In this document: piece by piece, positions 45,862-54,459 of the stretch | How positions within the stretch are numbered: the first letter of the stretch is position 1 | How the letters are laid out: every line of letters begins with the position of its first letter | Made by a program: the position numbers and the translations under genes | Assembly (NCBI GenBank): GCA_041690355.1 | Contig: JAWLHK010000025.1 | Span: 9,888 to 73,887 of the forward strand | DNA: 64,000 nucleotides | From: JAWLHK01 sp041690355 [NCBI: bacterium] | GTDB lineage: Bacteria; J088; JAWLBW01 | Direction of reading: 5' to 3' | The notes under the pieces: model-generated | Seen by the model: only the letters and a program-made list of their open reading frames with translations | Told to the model about the DNA's origin: nothing | Database searches by the model: none

Positions 45862-47496
45862 ATGCAACAGGTAGAGCAGGAGCCGCTGCTTCGTGTGATG
45901 GCGTTACATGCGCTCGCGTATTGCGAGCGTTTGTTTTTTCTGGAAGAGGTTGAAGAGATTCGGATAGCTGACGACCGTGTGTATTCTGGGCGGCGTCTGC
46001 ACGAAACGATCCCCGAGGGCGAAGGAGAGTGGCAGTCGTTGGTTCTCGAGAGTGACCGATGGGGCATTCGGGGAAAAATCGATTTTGTCCGATATCGCGA
46101 CGGAATGATGATTCCCTACGAGCACAAACGAGGGCGCTCCTGCAGCGGTGAGGCGTGGTCTTCTGACCGACTTCAGATCATTGCGTATGCCGCGCTGCTC
46201 GCGGAGCATTCGGGGCACAAGATTGAAGAGGGGCGGGTACGCTACCACGGGGATAATCGGACTGCCTACGTATCTGTCGATAGCGAAGCGCTGAGCTGGA
46301 TGCAGACAATGATTGGCCGCGGTCGAGAGCTTGCTCGGTCGGTACATCGCCCTCAGGTGGCCGAGAACGAAAACCTTTGCGCGCACTGTTCGTTGGCGCC
46401 TGTATGCCTTCCTGAGGAAGAACGTTTCATGCGGGCACAGGAAATGGATAGCGTCTACGAACCAGAACGGATTTTTCCGCCTGACGACGAGCGTAAGATT
46501 GTTCACGTAGTCGGCCACGGAACACGGGTGGGCAAATCCGGCGAGCAGTTTGTGATACAACCCCGAGAAGGAGATAAGAAAAAGTTTCCTGGACACGATG
46601 TGTCGGCTATCGTACTGCATGGAAATGCACAGCTGACCACGCAGGCGCTTCATTTTGCCGCGGCCAACGGCGTCGGTGTGCATTGGATATCGACGGGAGG
46701 CAACTACGTCTCAGGGCTTGCGCCGGCAGGAGGTGTCCAGCGTAGACATCGCCAATTCCGAGCCCTGTCCGATAGTGGGTTCTGCTTGGCCCTTGCAAGA
46801 AAGCAGGCCGAGGCTAAGGTAGAGAATCAGTCGAGGTTCGTCTGGCGCAGTGCCCGGGGCAAAGCTGTTGAAGCCGAGCTCGCCCCGCTGGTCGAAGGAA
46901 TGCGTCAGGAGCAGAGAACTCTGGCGCGGGCGTGCAGTGCCGATCAGATCCGAGGCCATGAAGGCCGGGCCGGGCGGCTGTATTTTGAAGCGCTGTCACT
47001 TCTCGTCAGCGATGATACGCCACTCATGTTGTTTTCGGGCCGTAACCGTCGGCCTCCGAAGGATCCCTTCAATGCCGCGTTGAGTTTTGGCTATAGTCTC
47101 CTATATCGAGACGTTATGGGCGCAATCGTCTCGGTTGGTCTTGACCCAGCGTTTGGGTTCTTACATACGCCACGCAGCTCGGCGTATCCCCTTGCGCTCG
47201 ACCTTATGGAGCTGTTTCGTACCACGCTCGTTGATATGCCGCTTCTTGCGTCCGTGAATAGAAATCAGTGGCGCGAGGAGCACTTCAGCCGAACCAGGGA
47301 ACAGGTATGGTTGACTGAGGATGGAAGAAAGCTTGCCATCTCACTCTATGAGATGAGAAAGCAGGAGTCGTGGAAGCACCCTGTTCTCCAGTATTCGTTG
47401 AGTTACGCGCGTGCAATTGAGTTGGAGGTTCGGCTGCTGGAGAAAGAATGGTCCGGAACGCCCGGTCTTTTCGGGCAACTTCGACTGCGCGGTTAG
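45862..47496 (+). CDS. cas4-cas1: Cas4-Cas1 fusion (spacer acquisition nuclease-integrase)
   Basis: 544 residues. Residues about 1-190 are Cas4, a RecB-like nuclease with an iron-sulphur cluster: Cys 21, then CAHCSLAPVC (Cys 173, 176, 182), catalytic GKIDFV (Asp 74) and YEHKRG (Glu 87, Lys 89). Residues about 205-544 are Cas1, which integrates spacers: GRAGRLYFEAL (Glu near 370), GFLHTPRSSAYPLALDLMEL with His near 433 and the acid cluster after it. Cas4 helps choose prespacers with a proper PAM. Fusion of the two occurs in several type I subtypes. Spacing before it (104 bases) may hold its own promoter. Confidence 0.95.
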   Translation: MQQVEQEPLLRVMALHALAYCERLFFLEEVEEIRIADDRVYSGRRLHETIPEGEGEWQSLVLESDRWGIRGKIDFVRYRDGMMIPYEHKRGRSCSGEAWSSDRLQIIAYAALLAEHSGHKIEEGRVRYHGDNRTAYVSVDSEALSWMQTMIGRGRELARSVHRPQVAENENLCAHCSLAPVCLPEEERFMRAQEMDSVYEPERIFPPDDERKIVHVVGHGTRVGKSGEQFVIQPREGDKKKFPGHDVSAIVLHGNAQLTTQALHFAAANGVGVHWISTGGNYVSGLAPAGGVQRRHRQFRALSDSGFCLALARKQAEAKVENQSRFVWRSARGKAVEAELAPLVEGMRQEQRTLARACSADQIRGHEGRAGRLYFEALSLLVSDDTPLMLFSGRNRRPPKDPFNAALSFGYSLLYRDVMGAIVSVGLDPAFGFLHTPRSSAYPLALDLMELFRTTLVDMPLLASVNRNQWREEHFSRTREQVWLTEDGRKLAISLYEMRKQESWKHPVLQYSLSYARAIELEVRLLEKEWSGTPGLFGQLRLRG

Positions 47497-47506
47497 GGAG
47501 GGGGAT

Positions 47507-47797
47507 ATGGCGGAGAAGCGCTGGTACTTGTTGACGTATGACATCCGAGAGCCAAAGCGATGGCGAAAGGTTTACCAGAAGCTATCTGGCCGCGGCGATC
47601 GTTTACAGTATTCGGTATTCCGTTGCTGGATGACCAAGACCGAGTTGGAGCGCCTGCGATGGGAACTGGAACGCATTCTTACAGATGAGGATGATCTCCT
47701 TGTGGTTCACCTCTGTCCAGGCTGTGCGTCGCGGGTTGACGCACGCGGTAAGCTGGAAGAAAAGCTCCCGGTACGAAATCGGGTCGAAATCGTTTGA
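47507..47797 (+). CDS. cas2: Cas2
   Basis: 96 residues, a normal Cas2 length. WYLLTYDIREPKRWRKVYQK with the conserved Asp near residue 13 begins a ferredoxin-like fold; QYSVFRCWMTKTELERL follows. Cas2 bridges two Cas1 dimers in the integration complex. A strong GGGAGGGGG site precedes ATG 47507. Last cas gene, 249 bases before the first repeat, so the array leader follows it. Confidence 0.93.
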   Translation: MAEKRWYLLTYDIREPKRWRKVYQKLSGRGDRLQYSVFRCWMTKTELERLRWELERILTDEDDLLVVHLCPGCASRVDARGKLEEKLPVRNRVEIV

Positions 47798-48046
47798 TGC
47801 CGCATCCTTCATGGATCGTTGTGTGGCTCTTAGCTTAGCGGGAACTGTCGATTGTCAACTCTAGGAAAATACTAGGGAAAATGGATGTTGAGTTGACAAT
47901 GTGATCCATGAGGATGCTAAACCCATGTTATGGCAAGAGAAACTTTGTCACAATGTCTACCGCGCCAGCAAATCGACGGCTTGAACTCGGAATCCATGTA
48001 GATGCCGAGAAAAAAGAAAGATATATCATGGGTTTGCTAGCTGGCT
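47798..48046 (+). promoter_or_regulatory. CRISPR leader with perfect inverted repeat
   Basis: 249 bases, AT-rich, without an ORF. ATTGTCAACTC (47851-47861) is repeated inverted as GAGTTGACAAT (47890-47900) around a 28-base centre with two copies of CTAGG-A-like sequence. The right arm supplies a perfect -35 TTGACA (47893-47898); a -10 is weak (CTAAAC about 18 bases later). The final bases (about 48005-48046) adjoin repeat 1 and should contain the acquisition signal. Confidence 0.6.
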
Positions 48047-50469
48047 GTGCCTGATTCCCTGATGCCGAAAGGCGTTGAGCACCTTTTCAATCACGACTTC
48101 GACCGCCACATCTTTTCAATCACGACTTCGACCGCCACATCGGCAGTGCCTGATTCCCTGATGCCGAAAGGCGTTGAGCACAAGGCCAGATACTCCATCT
48201 ATTCCCGCACGATCAAGGTGCCTGATTCCCTGATGCCGAAAGGCGTTGAGCACCCCCGAAATCCAAGCCGGTAGAGCTGCGAGTCCAGTGCCTGATTCCC
48301 TGATGCCGAAAGGCGTTGAGCACAGAATCCTAGCCATTGACCCGGGCACCGTCGAGAGTGCCTGATTCCCTGATGCCGAAAGGCGTTGAGCACAATACAC
48401 GGGGTGCCTCGTCAACACGCTGACGCTCGTGCCTGATTCCCTGATGCCGAAAGGCGTTGAGCACTAAATATGGAGCGTTGGGTTGGCGTTGTTAAACTTA
48501 GTGCCTGATTCCCTGATGCCGAAAGGCGTTGAGCACGCATGGAGTACTACCGTGGGCTCCTAGACGAGTGCGCGTGCCTGATTCCCTGATGCCGAAAGGC
48601 GTTGAGCACGACGCAGCGGTTCCCGTCTGATTCCTTCCGGGGCTAGTGCCTGATTCCCTGATGCCGAAAGGCGTTGAGCACATGAGCCGCGTAACTACCG
48701 CATGGGCGATGACAAGTGCCTGATTCCCTGATGCCGAAAGGCGTTGAGCACGTGCTCCCGCTCAAGCAGGTGACGCAGCTTGCCCGCGTGCCTGATTCCC
48801 TGATGCCGAAAGGCGTTGAGCACACGTTACTGATTCATCCGGGGCGGCGGCGAACGGGAGTGCCTGATTCCCTGATGCCGAAAGGCGTTGAGCACGACGG
48901 ACGCAGCCGCAGCCGCGGGGATCGTCCGGAGTGCCTGATTCCCTGATGCCGAAAGGCGTTGAGCACTGATCATAGCCGGCCACAATTTGACGGCCGCCGA
49001 CAGCGTGCCTGATTCCCTGATGCCGAAAGGCGTTGAGCACCAGAGCTTGCAGGCCATGCCCGGACCCTCGTGGATCGTGCCTGATTCCCTGATGCCGAAA
49101 GGCGTTGAGCACATCTTCGATGAGCCGATTGACGAGTATCACGATAATGTGCCTGATTCCCTGATGCCGAAAGGCGTTGAGCACACGACCTATCAGGGAG
49201 AGGGATGGGCCGGTCAGATGTGCCTGATTCCCTGATGCCGAAAGGCGTTGAGCACGAGCAACCCCGTTTCCTCATTCACCGTGTACTCAAAGTGCCTGAT
49301 TCCCTGATGCCGAAAGGCGTTGAGCACATCGTTCCCCAGAACGCAAGTATCCAGAAATCAGGTGCCTGATTCCCTGATGCCGAAAGGCGTTGAGCACAGG
49401 CGTACTCGCAAGGGTGGGAGGCCGGTTTCGAGGCGTGCCTGATTCCCTGATGCCGAAAGGCGTTGAGCACAAAGGGTTATTGGTAAACCTAACTTGGTGC
49501 CTGTAGTGCCTGATTCCCTGATGCCGAAAGGCGTTGAGCACATCAGGCCCCCCGTGTCTCCTGCGAACGTTTGGATGTGCCTGATTCCCTGATGCCGAAA
49601 GGCGTTGAGCACCAGCTAGCCCGGACGGATACCGGCGAAATTGTAGACGGTGCCTGATTCCCTGATGCCGAAAGGCGTTGAGCACGGTCAAAGAGGGGGA
49701 CTGTGGCTTTGGCCATGGGTTGTGCCTGATTCCCTGATGCCGAAAGGCGTTGAGCACACGTACAGTGCCCCGTGCGCCCGCTGCTTGCGGAAGTGCCTGA
49801 TTCCCTGATGCCGAAAGGCGTTGAGCACCCTTCCTGAGTAGGCGCACTGACGGGGTGCGCGAGATGTGCCTGATTCCCTGATGCCGAAAGGCGTTGAGCA
49901 CGCCTGATCGCCGTGGAGGGTGAACTGGCGGCGGATCGTGCCTGATTCCCTGATGCCGAAAGGCGTTGAGCACTGGTCCATCCTGCACCTTGAGGCCACC
50001 GGGCGCAAGTGCCTGATTCCCTGATGCCGAAAGGCGTTGAGCACCTGATCCTCTCTCTCGATAGGTCCGGCCCCCGCCGCGTGCCTGATTCCCTGATGCC
50101 GAAAGGCGTTGAGCACATGTCGGAAACGATGTACTCTCGCTCCTCGTCTTGTGCCTGATTCCCTGATGCCGAAAGGCGTTGAGCACCCGAGGTAGAAGAA
50201 TGGCGTGTTGCTGCTGCTCGTGCCTGATTCCCTGATGCCGAAAGGCGTTGAGCACCCGCGGAAGGATGGCATCTACGGCGCGGCGGCCATGTGCCTGATT
50301 CCCTGATGCCGAAAGGCGTTGAGCACGCAAGGTGAACGAGTTTTCGTGCACGACGTTCTCCAGTGCCTGATTCCCTGATGCCGAAAGGCGTTGAGCACCT
50401 GATTGCCCCGTGGTCGCGGATCTGCGTCAGGATGTGCCTGATTCCCTGATGCCGAAAGGCGTTGAACGA
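48047..50469 (+). CRISPR. CRISPR array, 34 repeats of 36 bp, 33 spacers
   Basis: Repeat begins GTGCCTGATTCCCTGATGCC and ends GTTGAGCAC; all copies are identical except the last (50434), which changes after GTTGA. Starts of the first repeats: 48047, 48146, 48218, 48288. Spacers are 33-38 bases, but the first is 63 (48083-48145) owing to a 29-base tandem duplication. The repeat folds as ATGCC-GAAA-GGCGT, a 5-bp stem with a GNRA loop. Read on the plus strand, this leaves an approximately 8-base TTGAGCAC-type 5' handle. Repeat decay at the right end puts the leader at the left, next to cas2. Short reading frames within it (VPDSLMPKGVEH and so on) are not genes. Confidence 0.99.
48083..48145 (+). 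repeat. Double-length first spacer with internal tandem duplication
   Basis: A 29-base unit starting CTTTTCAATCACGACTTCGA occurs twice in direct succession, followed by CGGCA. Without one copy the spacer would be 34 bases, the normal size here. Confidence 0.95.
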
Positions 50470-50547
50470 AGTATCTGCAGATCGGCACCCGATTTGAAGG
50501 CGTGGAGGACGATGGCCGGAGCCTGGAACTGCGTCGCGGCCGATCGA

Positions 50548-50579
50548 GTCCCTGATTGCTTGACGCCGAGTGGCAATCC
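50548..50579 (+). repeat. Degenerate CRISPR repeat beyond the array end
   Basis: GTCCCTGATTGCTTGACGCC and the following GAGTGGCAAT align with the first 30 bases of the repeat with several changes. It lies 78 bases after the last recognisable repeat, so at least one more repeat-spacer unit once existed at the trailer end. Confidence 0.65.
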
Positions 50580-50673
50580 GAATTTTCCTCAGTCCGTGCT
50601 GTCCAAGACAGGGATCGGGTGCCGGATGGAGTTGTGAGAATCCGTCAACGCCGTTCTCGGCAGCCGCGCGTCG

Positions 50674-50958
50674 ATGAAGCAGGTTGTCGCCTTACACACC
50701 CGCCGGATACCGTTCGCCCCGCGCGCGTCGAGGCGCCAGAGTGTCGACGCGAAGATACTCGTGGCAGGAGCACCGAGCGAGTATATTGCTCTCGAACACG
50801 CTGCTCACGCGAGGCTGGCCCTTCGAGACGCCGGTGTCGACGTGCGCGTCGAACGATGCCGACTCGTGGAGCCCTGCTCGTCGAAGGACCGGCCCCTCAA
50901 GGGCGAACGGTCACGGGCTGAGCCCATTTTGGAGACGACTGACTGCCCTTCGGGGTAA
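50674..50958 (+). CDS. Doubtful 94-aa frame in the trailer region
   Basis: Opens MKQVVALHTRRIPFAPRASR and has a sensible central segment SEYIALEHAAHARLALRDAG before a charged C-terminus. There is no clear ribosome binding site and no recognised family. It may be a piece of a decayed gene rather than an active one. Confidence 0.25.
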   Translation: MKQVVALHTRRIPFAPRASRRQSVDAKILVAGAPSEYIALEHAAHARLALRDAGVDVRVERCRLVEPCSSKDRPLKGERSRAEPILETTDCPSG

Positions 50959-50984
50959 GGTCCTTGCTTCGTGCTCGCTTCACC

Positions 50985-51013
50985 CGACGTCCGGCGTCCG
51001 ACGTCCGGCGTCC
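50985..51013. repeat. Heptamer array (CGACGTC/CGGCGTC) at the island-recG junction
   Basis: Alternating 7-base units CGACGTC, CGGCGTC, CGACGTC, CGGCGTC end directly at the right recG repeat. The left recG copy lacks them. Confidence 0.8.
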
Positions 51014-51142
51014 GCCTCACCCCACCAGCATCCCTTTGTCGCGCCAGGTCTCTTCGAGCCAGAGGCGTAGGGCCGCGTGGTCGTCACGCTGGAGTTCCGG
51101 GTCGCCTTCGAGGATGCGCAGGGCCGCATCACGGGCCGCGCC
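51013..51142 (-). repeat. Right direct repeat: true recG 3' end
   Basis: The 130-bp sequence shared with 39343-39472; here it is the functional end of recG, from just after the stop codon into codon about 773. Confidence 0.95.
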
Positions 51143-53461
51143 GAGCATGCGGGCATCGCGGACGGGATTGGCGACGTTGAGGGAGGGGAGGCCGCTTTGC
51201 CGCGTGCCGAGAAGATCCCCGGAACCGCGGATCTCCAGGTCGGCTTCGGCGATACGGAAACCGTCATTGGTTTCCGTCATGATCCCCAGGCGCGCCGCCG
51301 CGTCGCCGCGAGGCAGGTGGTCGACCCGCAGAAAGCAGTAGCTGTGGTCGCTGCCGCGGCCGACGCGCCCGCGCAGCTGGTGCAGCTGCGAGAGCCCGAA
51401 GCGGTCGGCGTGCTCGATGACCATGAGCGTCGCGTTGGGCACGTCGACGCCGACCTCGATGACGGTAGTGGAAACGAGGACGCCCGTCTCGCCGCGCAGG
51501 AAGCGGCCCATGGCGGCATCCTTCTCCGCCGCGCTCATGCGGCCGTGCAGGAGGTCGACGCGCGTCTCCGGCAGGGCGCGGGCCAGCAGTTCTGCCGCGC
51601 GCGTGGCGTCCTTGAGGTCGACCTTCTCGCTTTCTTCAATGAGCGGAAACACCCAGTAGGCCTGCCGCCCGGCCGCCAGCTCGGTTTTCAGGCGCCCCAT
51701 GAGACCGCGCCGGTCGGTCTCGTCGGCGATGAGCACCGTTTCGACCGGCTTCCTTCCGGGCGGCATTTCGTCGAGCACCGAGACGTCCAGATCGCCATAG
51801 AGCGTCATGGCGAGCGTACGGGGAATCGGGGTGGCCGTCATGATCAGCACATGCGGCGGTTCCCCCTCGACGGCGGCCAACTTCGCGCGCTGGTGCACGC
51901 CGAAGCGGTGCTGCTCGTCGATAATCGCCAGCGCCAGCCGCGTGAAGCCGACTTCGGGCTCGATGAGCGCATGGGTCCCCACGACCACCATCGGTTCGCC
52001 TGCGGCCAGCCGGTCGCGGATCTCGCGCCGTTCCGCCGCTTTCGTGCTCCCCGTGAGCAGGCGGCTCTCGATACCGAGGGGATCCAGATAGCGCTTCGTG
52101 TTCCGCAGATGCTGTTCCGCAAGCAGCTCGGTGGGGGCCATGAGCGCCGCCTGGAATCCGGCGCGCACGGTCGCCGCCGCGGCGCCGAGAGCCACCAGGG
52201 TCTTGCCGCTGCCGACGTCACCCTGCACGAGGCGGTGCATCGGGGCGCCGCGGGCGAGATCCACGCCGATCTCCGCCAGGCTGCGCACCTGCGCGCCCGT
52301 GAGGGGAAAGGGGAGGGTCGCGCGAAACTGGTCCACCACGGCATCCGTCTGCGGAACCACCGCCGCGCGCTTCTTCGCGTATCCCGCTTTGCGGATCAGC
52401 ATGCCGAGGGCGATGAGCAGAAACTCGTCGAACACAAGCCGCTGCCGCGGCGGGTAGGCCGGATCGGCCGGGTCGGCTTCCTTGTGGCGCGGCAGGTGCA
52501 TCTCGCGCAGCGCCCGATCGCGCGAATGCAGGCGCCAGTCTCTCCGGATCTCCGGCGGGAGCGGATCTTCGAGCTTCGCCTCCGTTCGCGCGAGCACCTC
52601 GCCCACCCACGCGCGCAGATTGCGGCTCGTGATCCCCTCGGTCTCGGAATAGACGGGGAGCATGCCGCGCGCGAGCTTGCCTGGCTGGCCAACATCGGGA
52701 TGGATGAAGGAGGGGCGCCCCTCGAAGAACTCCAGCGTGCCCGCGGCCTCGATGGGCTGGCCGATGGCGAAGCTGCGCTGCAGGAAGTCCTTCTGCGGCT
52801 TGCTCGCGCGGAACCAGATGAGGGCCAGCCCGGGTCCGCTGTCGAGCGCCATGTCGATGCGGAAGGCCTGGGGAAACCGGCGCAGCCGCATATCGCCGCG
52901 GGCGACCACCCGCCCCTGGACGAGCGCCATCGCCCCCCCGGGCACTCCGCTGAGCGTGCGCCGCTCTTCGCGGTTTTCGTAGCGGTGGGGGAGCCAGTAC
53001 AGCAGGTCCTTGAAGTTGCGCAGCCCTTTGCCGATGAGCACGTCGGCGCGCTTGCGGCCGATGCCGGCCAGCTCGGTGAGCGGCGTGCGCAGAAGGTCTT
53101 CGGAGGCCCGCCAGCGCGTGACATCGGGCGGGCGATCGGGTTCCGGCTCGTCGGCTGGCCCCGCGGACTCCGCTTCGGCCGCCAGGCCGGGCGGCGCCGA
53201 AGCGGAAGCGGGCAGAAAATCCTCGGCCGCGCCGCCGAGGATCGCGAGCGCGCGCAGGTGCCGTGCGCGGCGCTCCTCTTCGGACAGGGTGCCCCAGCCC
53301 GTCAGGTTCTCGCGCAGCTTGCGCGCGACGAGGCCGTCTCCGTACGCTCCGAGCAGGCGCAACACCTGGCCGGCATAGGCCGTGGCGGCCGGTTCGAGGC
53401 CGGCAAGCCCCGCGCGCAGCTGCGCCCGGGCGGCGGGGGTATCGGGGTCGGGGCTGCTCAT
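51017..53461 (-). CDS. recG: ATP-dependent DNA helicase RecG
   Basis: 814 residues, about 120 longer than typical RecG (near 690) because of an Ala/Pro-rich N-terminus. RecG reverses stalled replication forks and branch-migrates junctions. Seen: wedge entry GIGRKRADVLIGKGLRNFKD with LLYWLPHRYENR near 145, Walker A VQGDVGSGKTLVAL near 413, DEQH box AIIDEQHRFGVHQR near 512, MTATPIPRTLAMTLYGDLDV near 537, and motif VI HQLRGRVGRGSDHSYCFLRV near 697. It is the last gene of the operon pfkA-mlaE-mlaF-mlaD-recG. Its final 42 codons are the duplicated sequence that flanks the CRISPR island. Confidence 0.97.
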   Translation of the reverse strand: MSSPDPDTPAARAQLRAGLAGLEPAATAYAGQVLRLLGAYGDGLVARKLRENLTGWGTLSEEERRARHLRALAILGGAAEDFLPASASAPPGLAAEAESAGPADEPEPDRPPDVTRWRASEDLLRTPLTELAGIGRKRADVLIGKGLRNFKDLLYWLPHRYENREERRTLSGVPGGAMALVQGRVVARGDMRLRRFPQAFRIDMALDSGPGLALIWFRASKPQKDFLQRSFAIGQPIEAAGTLEFFEGRPSFIHPDVGQPGKLARGMLPVYSETEGITSRNLRAWVGEVLARTEAKLEDPLPPEIRRDWRLHSRDRALREMHLPRHKEADPADPAYPPRQRLVFDEFLLIALGMLIRKAGYAKKRAAVVPQTDAVVDQFRATLPFPLTGAQVRSLAEIGVDLARGAPMHRLVQGDVGSGKTLVALGAAAATVRAGFQAALMAPTELLAEQHLRNTKRYLDPLGIESRLLTGSTKAAERREIRDRLAAGEPMVVVGTHALIEPEVGFTRLALAIIDEQHRFGVHQRAKLAAVEGEPPHVLIMTATPIPRTLAMTLYGDLDVSVLDEMPPGRKPVETVLIADETDRRGLMGRLKTELAAGRQAYWVFPLIEESEKVDLKDATRAAELLARALPETRVDLLHGRMSAAEKDAAMGRFLRGETGVLVSTTVIEVGVDVPNATLMVIEHADRFGLSQLHQLRGRVGRGSDHSYCFLRVDHLPRGDAAARLGIMTETNDGFRIAEADLEIRGSGDLLGTRQSGLPSLNVANPVRDARMLGAARDAALRILEGDPELQRDDHAALRLWLEETWRDKGMLVG

Positions 53462-53485
53462 GGCGGGAAAGGTGCTCCCGCCGTA

Positions 53486-54448
53486 TCAGAAGACGCTGAT
53501 CTTGATGTAGCGCCCCGGGTTTTCTTTCATGTCGGCGATCAGGGCGCGCAGCTCGGCCAGGGTATCCTGCAGCGACGTGTGCAGCTCCTCGGAGGACAAC
53601 GTCTTGCCGGCCGTCCCTTCGCCGGCCTCGACCTTGGCCATCACGTTGTCGAGGCGCGCCAGCGCCGAGTGGGCTTTGCCCATCGTGTCGCGCGCTTCGT
53701 CGTACAGCTGCGGATCCTGCACCAGCTTCGCCAGGGTTCCCTCACCGCGGCGGATCTCGGTGACCAGGCCCTTGACCTCGTCGTAGAGTCCCGGATCGTT
53801 CAGCAGGCGGGCCAGCGAGCCGTCGCCGTGCTGCATCTGTTCGGTGAACTGCGAGAGGTTGGCCGTGATGCGCTCGAGATTGTCGTAGAGGGTCTGATCC
53901 TTGACGAACCGGCCGAACGAACCTTTGCCTTCGTTGATGTCCTGGCTCACGACGCGGAAGTTCTCGACGATGCGCGCGATGTTGCGCACGGTTACCGTTG
54001 CTTCATCGACGAGCAGCGACCAGTCGGTGGGCGGGATGGCTTCGATGCGGCCCCTGTGCTCGAGCACAGGCGCGCCCGTGGAGCCAAGCGTGATGGCGAT
54101 GATCTTGTCGCCGAGCAGACCCTTGCCGCCGATGGTCGCGACGCTGTCTTTGCGGATCAGTTCCTGAAAGCTCGAGTCGATGTTCAGATCGACGTCGACG
54201 GCCGGCTTGCCGTCGACGGGAACGAAGCGGATGCTGCTCACGTTGCCGACCTGCACGCCGGCCAGCCAGACGGGAGCCGCGGGTTTGAGCCCCTGGACCT
54301 CGGGAAAGCGTGCCGTCAGCTGGTAGGAATCCGAAAAAATCCCCCCCTTGTTGCCGACTGCGACGATGGCCAGGCCGAGGATGATGAGGCCCGCGAGGAC
54401 CAGCAGTCCCGCTTTCAGTCGCGCCCATGAATCTACTTGGTTCGCCAT
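53486..54448 (-). CDS. mlaD: MlaD-family MCE domain lipid transport protein
   Basis: 320 residues. One N-terminal membrane helix (LKAGLLVLAGLIILGLAIVA) followed by the MCE domain: YQLTARFPEVQGLKPAAPVW and LAGVQVGNVSSIRFV near residue 60, VATIGGKGLLGDKIIAIT near 105. The C-terminal half is predicted helical with repeated GDGSLARLLNDPGLYDEVKG-like units (three tandem versions of about 28 residues), a feature of long MCE proteins that build a tunnel. It binds phospholipid between inner and outer membrane, with MlaE and MlaF. Cotranscribed with them. Confidence 0.93.
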   Translation of the reverse strand: MANQVDSWARLKAGLLVLAGLIILGLAIVAVGNKGGIFSDSYQLTARFPEVQGLKPAAPVWLAGVQVGNVSSIRFVPVDGKPAVDVDLNIDSSFQELIRKDSVATIGGKGLLGDKIIAITLGSTGAPVLEHRGRIEAIPPTDWSLLVDEATVTVRNIARIVENFRVVSQDINEGKGSFGRFVKDQTLYDNLERITANLSQFTEQMQHGDGSLARLLNDPGLYDEVKGLVTEIRRGEGTLAKLVQDPQLYDEARDTMGKAHSALARLDNVMAKVEAGEGTAGKTLSSEELHTSLQDTLAELRALIADMKENPGRYIKISVF

Positions 54449-54459
54449 GATCTTATCCG

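Larger units (their letters stand above)
50470..50984. other. CRISPR trailer and decayed region before recG
   Basis: About 515 bases with no firm gene. A degenerate repeat lies at 50548-50579. A 94-codon frame (50674-50958) is listed separately with low confidence. The rest looks like decayed DNA at the island edge. Confidence 0.5.
39343..51142. mobile_element. CRISPR-Cas island bounded by recG 3'-end direct repeats
   Basis: An 11.67-kb unit (repeat to repeat) holding a whole CRISPR-Cas locus. The bounds are 130-bp direct repeats of the recG end with 129 of 130 bases equal. The cas genes are visibly richer in A/T codons than flanking host genes. The right copy keeps recG intact, as happens when an element integrates into the 3' end of a gene and restores it. 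No integrase, transposase or terminal inverted repeat is seen, so the mechanism could also be homologous recombination. Confidence 0.6.

Noticed and set aside
48047-50400. Many short ORFs in the CRISPR array (VPDSLMPKGVEH or ...LNAFRHQGIRH repeats)
   Set aside because: They are translations of the 36-bp repeat and change with each spacer; no start signals.
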